Assembly (NCBI GenBank): GCA_934045905.1
Contig: OW203769.1
Coordinates: 24,025,705-24,089,704, forward strand
Reading direction: 5' to 3'
DNA: 64,000 nt
DNA from: Leuctra nigra
Taxonomy: Eukaryota > Arthropoda > Insecta > Plecoptera > Leuctridae
The position numbers were made by a program, and so were the translations under genes. The notes below the pieces were generated by a model. That model was not told the origin of the DNA and did not search any database. It saw only the letters and a program-made list of their open reading frames with translations. This document shows, piece by piece, positions 62,557-64,000 of this stretch (the stretch's first letter is position 1; every line of letters starts with the position of its first letter).

Positions 62557-62959
62557 TTCCTGAATTTCTTTGAGGATGACATTAAAGGATTTTCATAATG
62601 TTGACAATCCTTGTAATGTTGTTGACTAATTCTTGCAGATGGGTACAGTAGCAGGCAATGACACCTTTTTATACTTAACCTGAGAGGTGTTGAATGATGA
62701 TTATATACGGAACAGAGATGTATGTGCAGATACTTAACAGTAAGCAAGCAGTTATTATTACTTATTACTTATTACTGCTCGATTAAGCAAGACATCATGA
62801 TGCCACTACAAACCAGCACTTCCCACCACTCATACACCGCTTCATACTCCAAAATTCAAAAGATAATATTTGATCAAGATCTGTTTCAAATATTATATTT
62901 TCAGTTATTTTGAGTAAGATTTTATATTTATCCGAGCACTCAAATATAATATATACTTT

Positions 62960-63020
62960 TGATTTTTTCCGGGCCTATGCTGCCCTGACCCGCATGTTGT
63001 TTAGGGCCTCTATGGTTGAG
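62960..63020. mobile_element. hAT-like subterminal fragment
   Basis: CCGGGCCTATGCTGCCCTGACCCGCAT...TTTAGGGCC parallels the G/C-rich segment of hAT-like element B (16049-16100), suggesting a related but decayed element. Ends not identified. Confidence 0.35.
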
Positions 63021-63306
63021 AACCAAGACAACAAAGTTAAACAAAAAGTTGAACTTCAAAATCTCAGCTGATTGTTGAGGGGGGGACGGGGGGGGGGATG
63101 ATGCAAAGAAAACAAACATTTATCAAACAAATCGTGGAGAAGCCCGTGGGAGAAAAATGTAAGGTGACAATAACTCTTATAACTAATTTCAACAATATAT
63201 AGAAGTGTAGGATACCTACTCATTGAGTTCTTACATATTTTACATGTAAAATGAAAGATATTATATTAACAGTAAATAATGTTCAATTTTGAATTAAATA
63301 ATCAAA

Positions 63307-63450
63307 CAGTGGCGTAACAACCAGGGGCCCTATTCTAGAACTTTTACATTCCCAATTCTGATGGAATTCGATTCCATGCAATGTTAATCCTTATGGCCGT
63401 GACTATATTCCATCGGAATGAAATTGGGAAATCGTTCTAGAGACCTCCAG
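63307..63450. mobile_element. hAT-like left end with hairpin
   Basis: Begins CAGTGGCGTAAC, the typical CAGTGGCG terminus of hAT-like elements here. Behind it an imperfect hairpin pairs TTCTAGAAC...CCCAATT-CTGATGGAAT (63349 on) with ATTCCATCGGAATGAAATTGGG...GTTCTAGAG (to about 63443). The right end and target duplication were not found. Confidence 0.5.
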
Positions 63451-63675
63451 GTGGCCGGGGCGGCAAAATGCCAGGGGATAATCATCTTAATTTCAAACAT
63501 TAACCGTAATAGAATGTATACAAAATTAAAATATCAAAATAATTTTAAACTGAAATAAAAAAATACCGAAGATTGGCAAATCGATTTTGCACCGGCCACT
63601 CCCAAGTCATCAACATCACAATATGTATATCAACAGCATTTTAATCATATGCGAACTTTTTATAAAGAATATTAA

Positions 63676-64000
63676 CTTATTTTTACAGATGGATCGAAAA
63701 TGAATGATTCTGTTGGTTGCGCATTTATTTTGGGCAAAACTGGCGTTTGTTTTAAACTTTCCTCGCTTGCGAGTGTGTTTACCGCCGAGCTTTACGCTAT
63801 TCTTAAATCTCTAAATTTTATTGAAAGTGACGGTAGACAAAAAATTTTAATTTGTTCAGATTCCCTTAGCCCGTTACAAGCCCTAAGAAGATTTTTCCCT
63901 GCTGATAACCTCACCCAACACATACAAGATATTATTTTCAAACTTCATTCTAGAGGAACCGCGGTAACCTTTTGCTGGACGCCAGGTCACTGTGGCATAG
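63676..64000 (+). mobile_element. Non-LTR retrotransposon RNase H domain, partial
   Basis: Open from just after a TAA at 63673 to the window edge, 108 codons. It encodes an RNase H-I domain of the kind at the C-terminal end of Jockey/R1-group retrotransposon ORF2. Landmarks: FTDGSK with catalytic Asp (63688), VFTAELYAI with catalytic Glu (63787), SDSLSPLQAL with catalytic Asp (63859), and TFCWTPGHCGI at the end (His at 63988); the last acidic residue would lie beyond the window. The order and spacing fit an intact domain with no frameshift. The reverse transcriptase expected upstream is absent, so the copy is 5'-truncated or interrupted. It is on the strand opposite to the glypican. Confidence 0.9.

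Noticed and set aside
62265..62747. Open frames spanning the N block
   Set aside because: They cross 200 undetermined bases and are artefacts.

Overview
The window is AT-rich eukaryotic DNA, most likely from an insect. It has split genes with GT/AG introns, a glypican of the GPC3/GPC5 (fly Dally) class, many hAT-like and other DNA-transposon relics, tRNA-derived SINE-like units, a non-LTR retrotransposon fragment, a 200-N assembly gap (62357-62556) and recurrent TAGGTACCTA-like words. The order cannot be fixed from sequence alone; Hemiptera or Lepidoptera are guesses.

The only host gene I can support is on the minus strand. An upstream exon at 44220-44378 carries the glypican C-x6-CC segment. 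The next exon, 16278-17050, carries the rest of the N-lobe, including the glypican cysteine signature. Splice phases match exactly: one base of a codon is left at the donor and two are supplied at the acceptor, giving Ser. The intron between them is 27,169 bp. The second exon ends in phase 0 at AAG|GTAAGA. The signal-peptide exon (beyond 64000) and the C-terminal/GPI exons (below 1, or too diverged to see) are missing, so nearly the whole window appears to be intron of this one gene.

The rest is repeat landscape. (a) Three unrelated minisatellites: 55 bp x about 26 at 3.8-5.2 kb, 43 bp x about 27 at 13.9-15.1 kb, and 51 bp x about 15 at 44.4-45.2 kb next to a splice acceptor. (b) Three non-autonomous hAT-like elements, each with perfect 8-bp target duplications (9962-10716, 15366-16248, 23347-24314), plus orphan hAT-like ends. 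(c) Two Helitron-like copies ending in hairpin-CTAG. (d) Several foldback/MITE families, some nested. (e) Loci where one short word, different at each locus, is iterated in both orientations; two of these enclose a tRNA-like centre. (f) At the right edge, an RNase H domain of a Jockey/R1-type retrotransposon. Long G or C homopolymers (11-22 nt) are scattered throughout.

I found no operon, CRISPR array or prokaryotic feature. Most remaining open frames look like chance.
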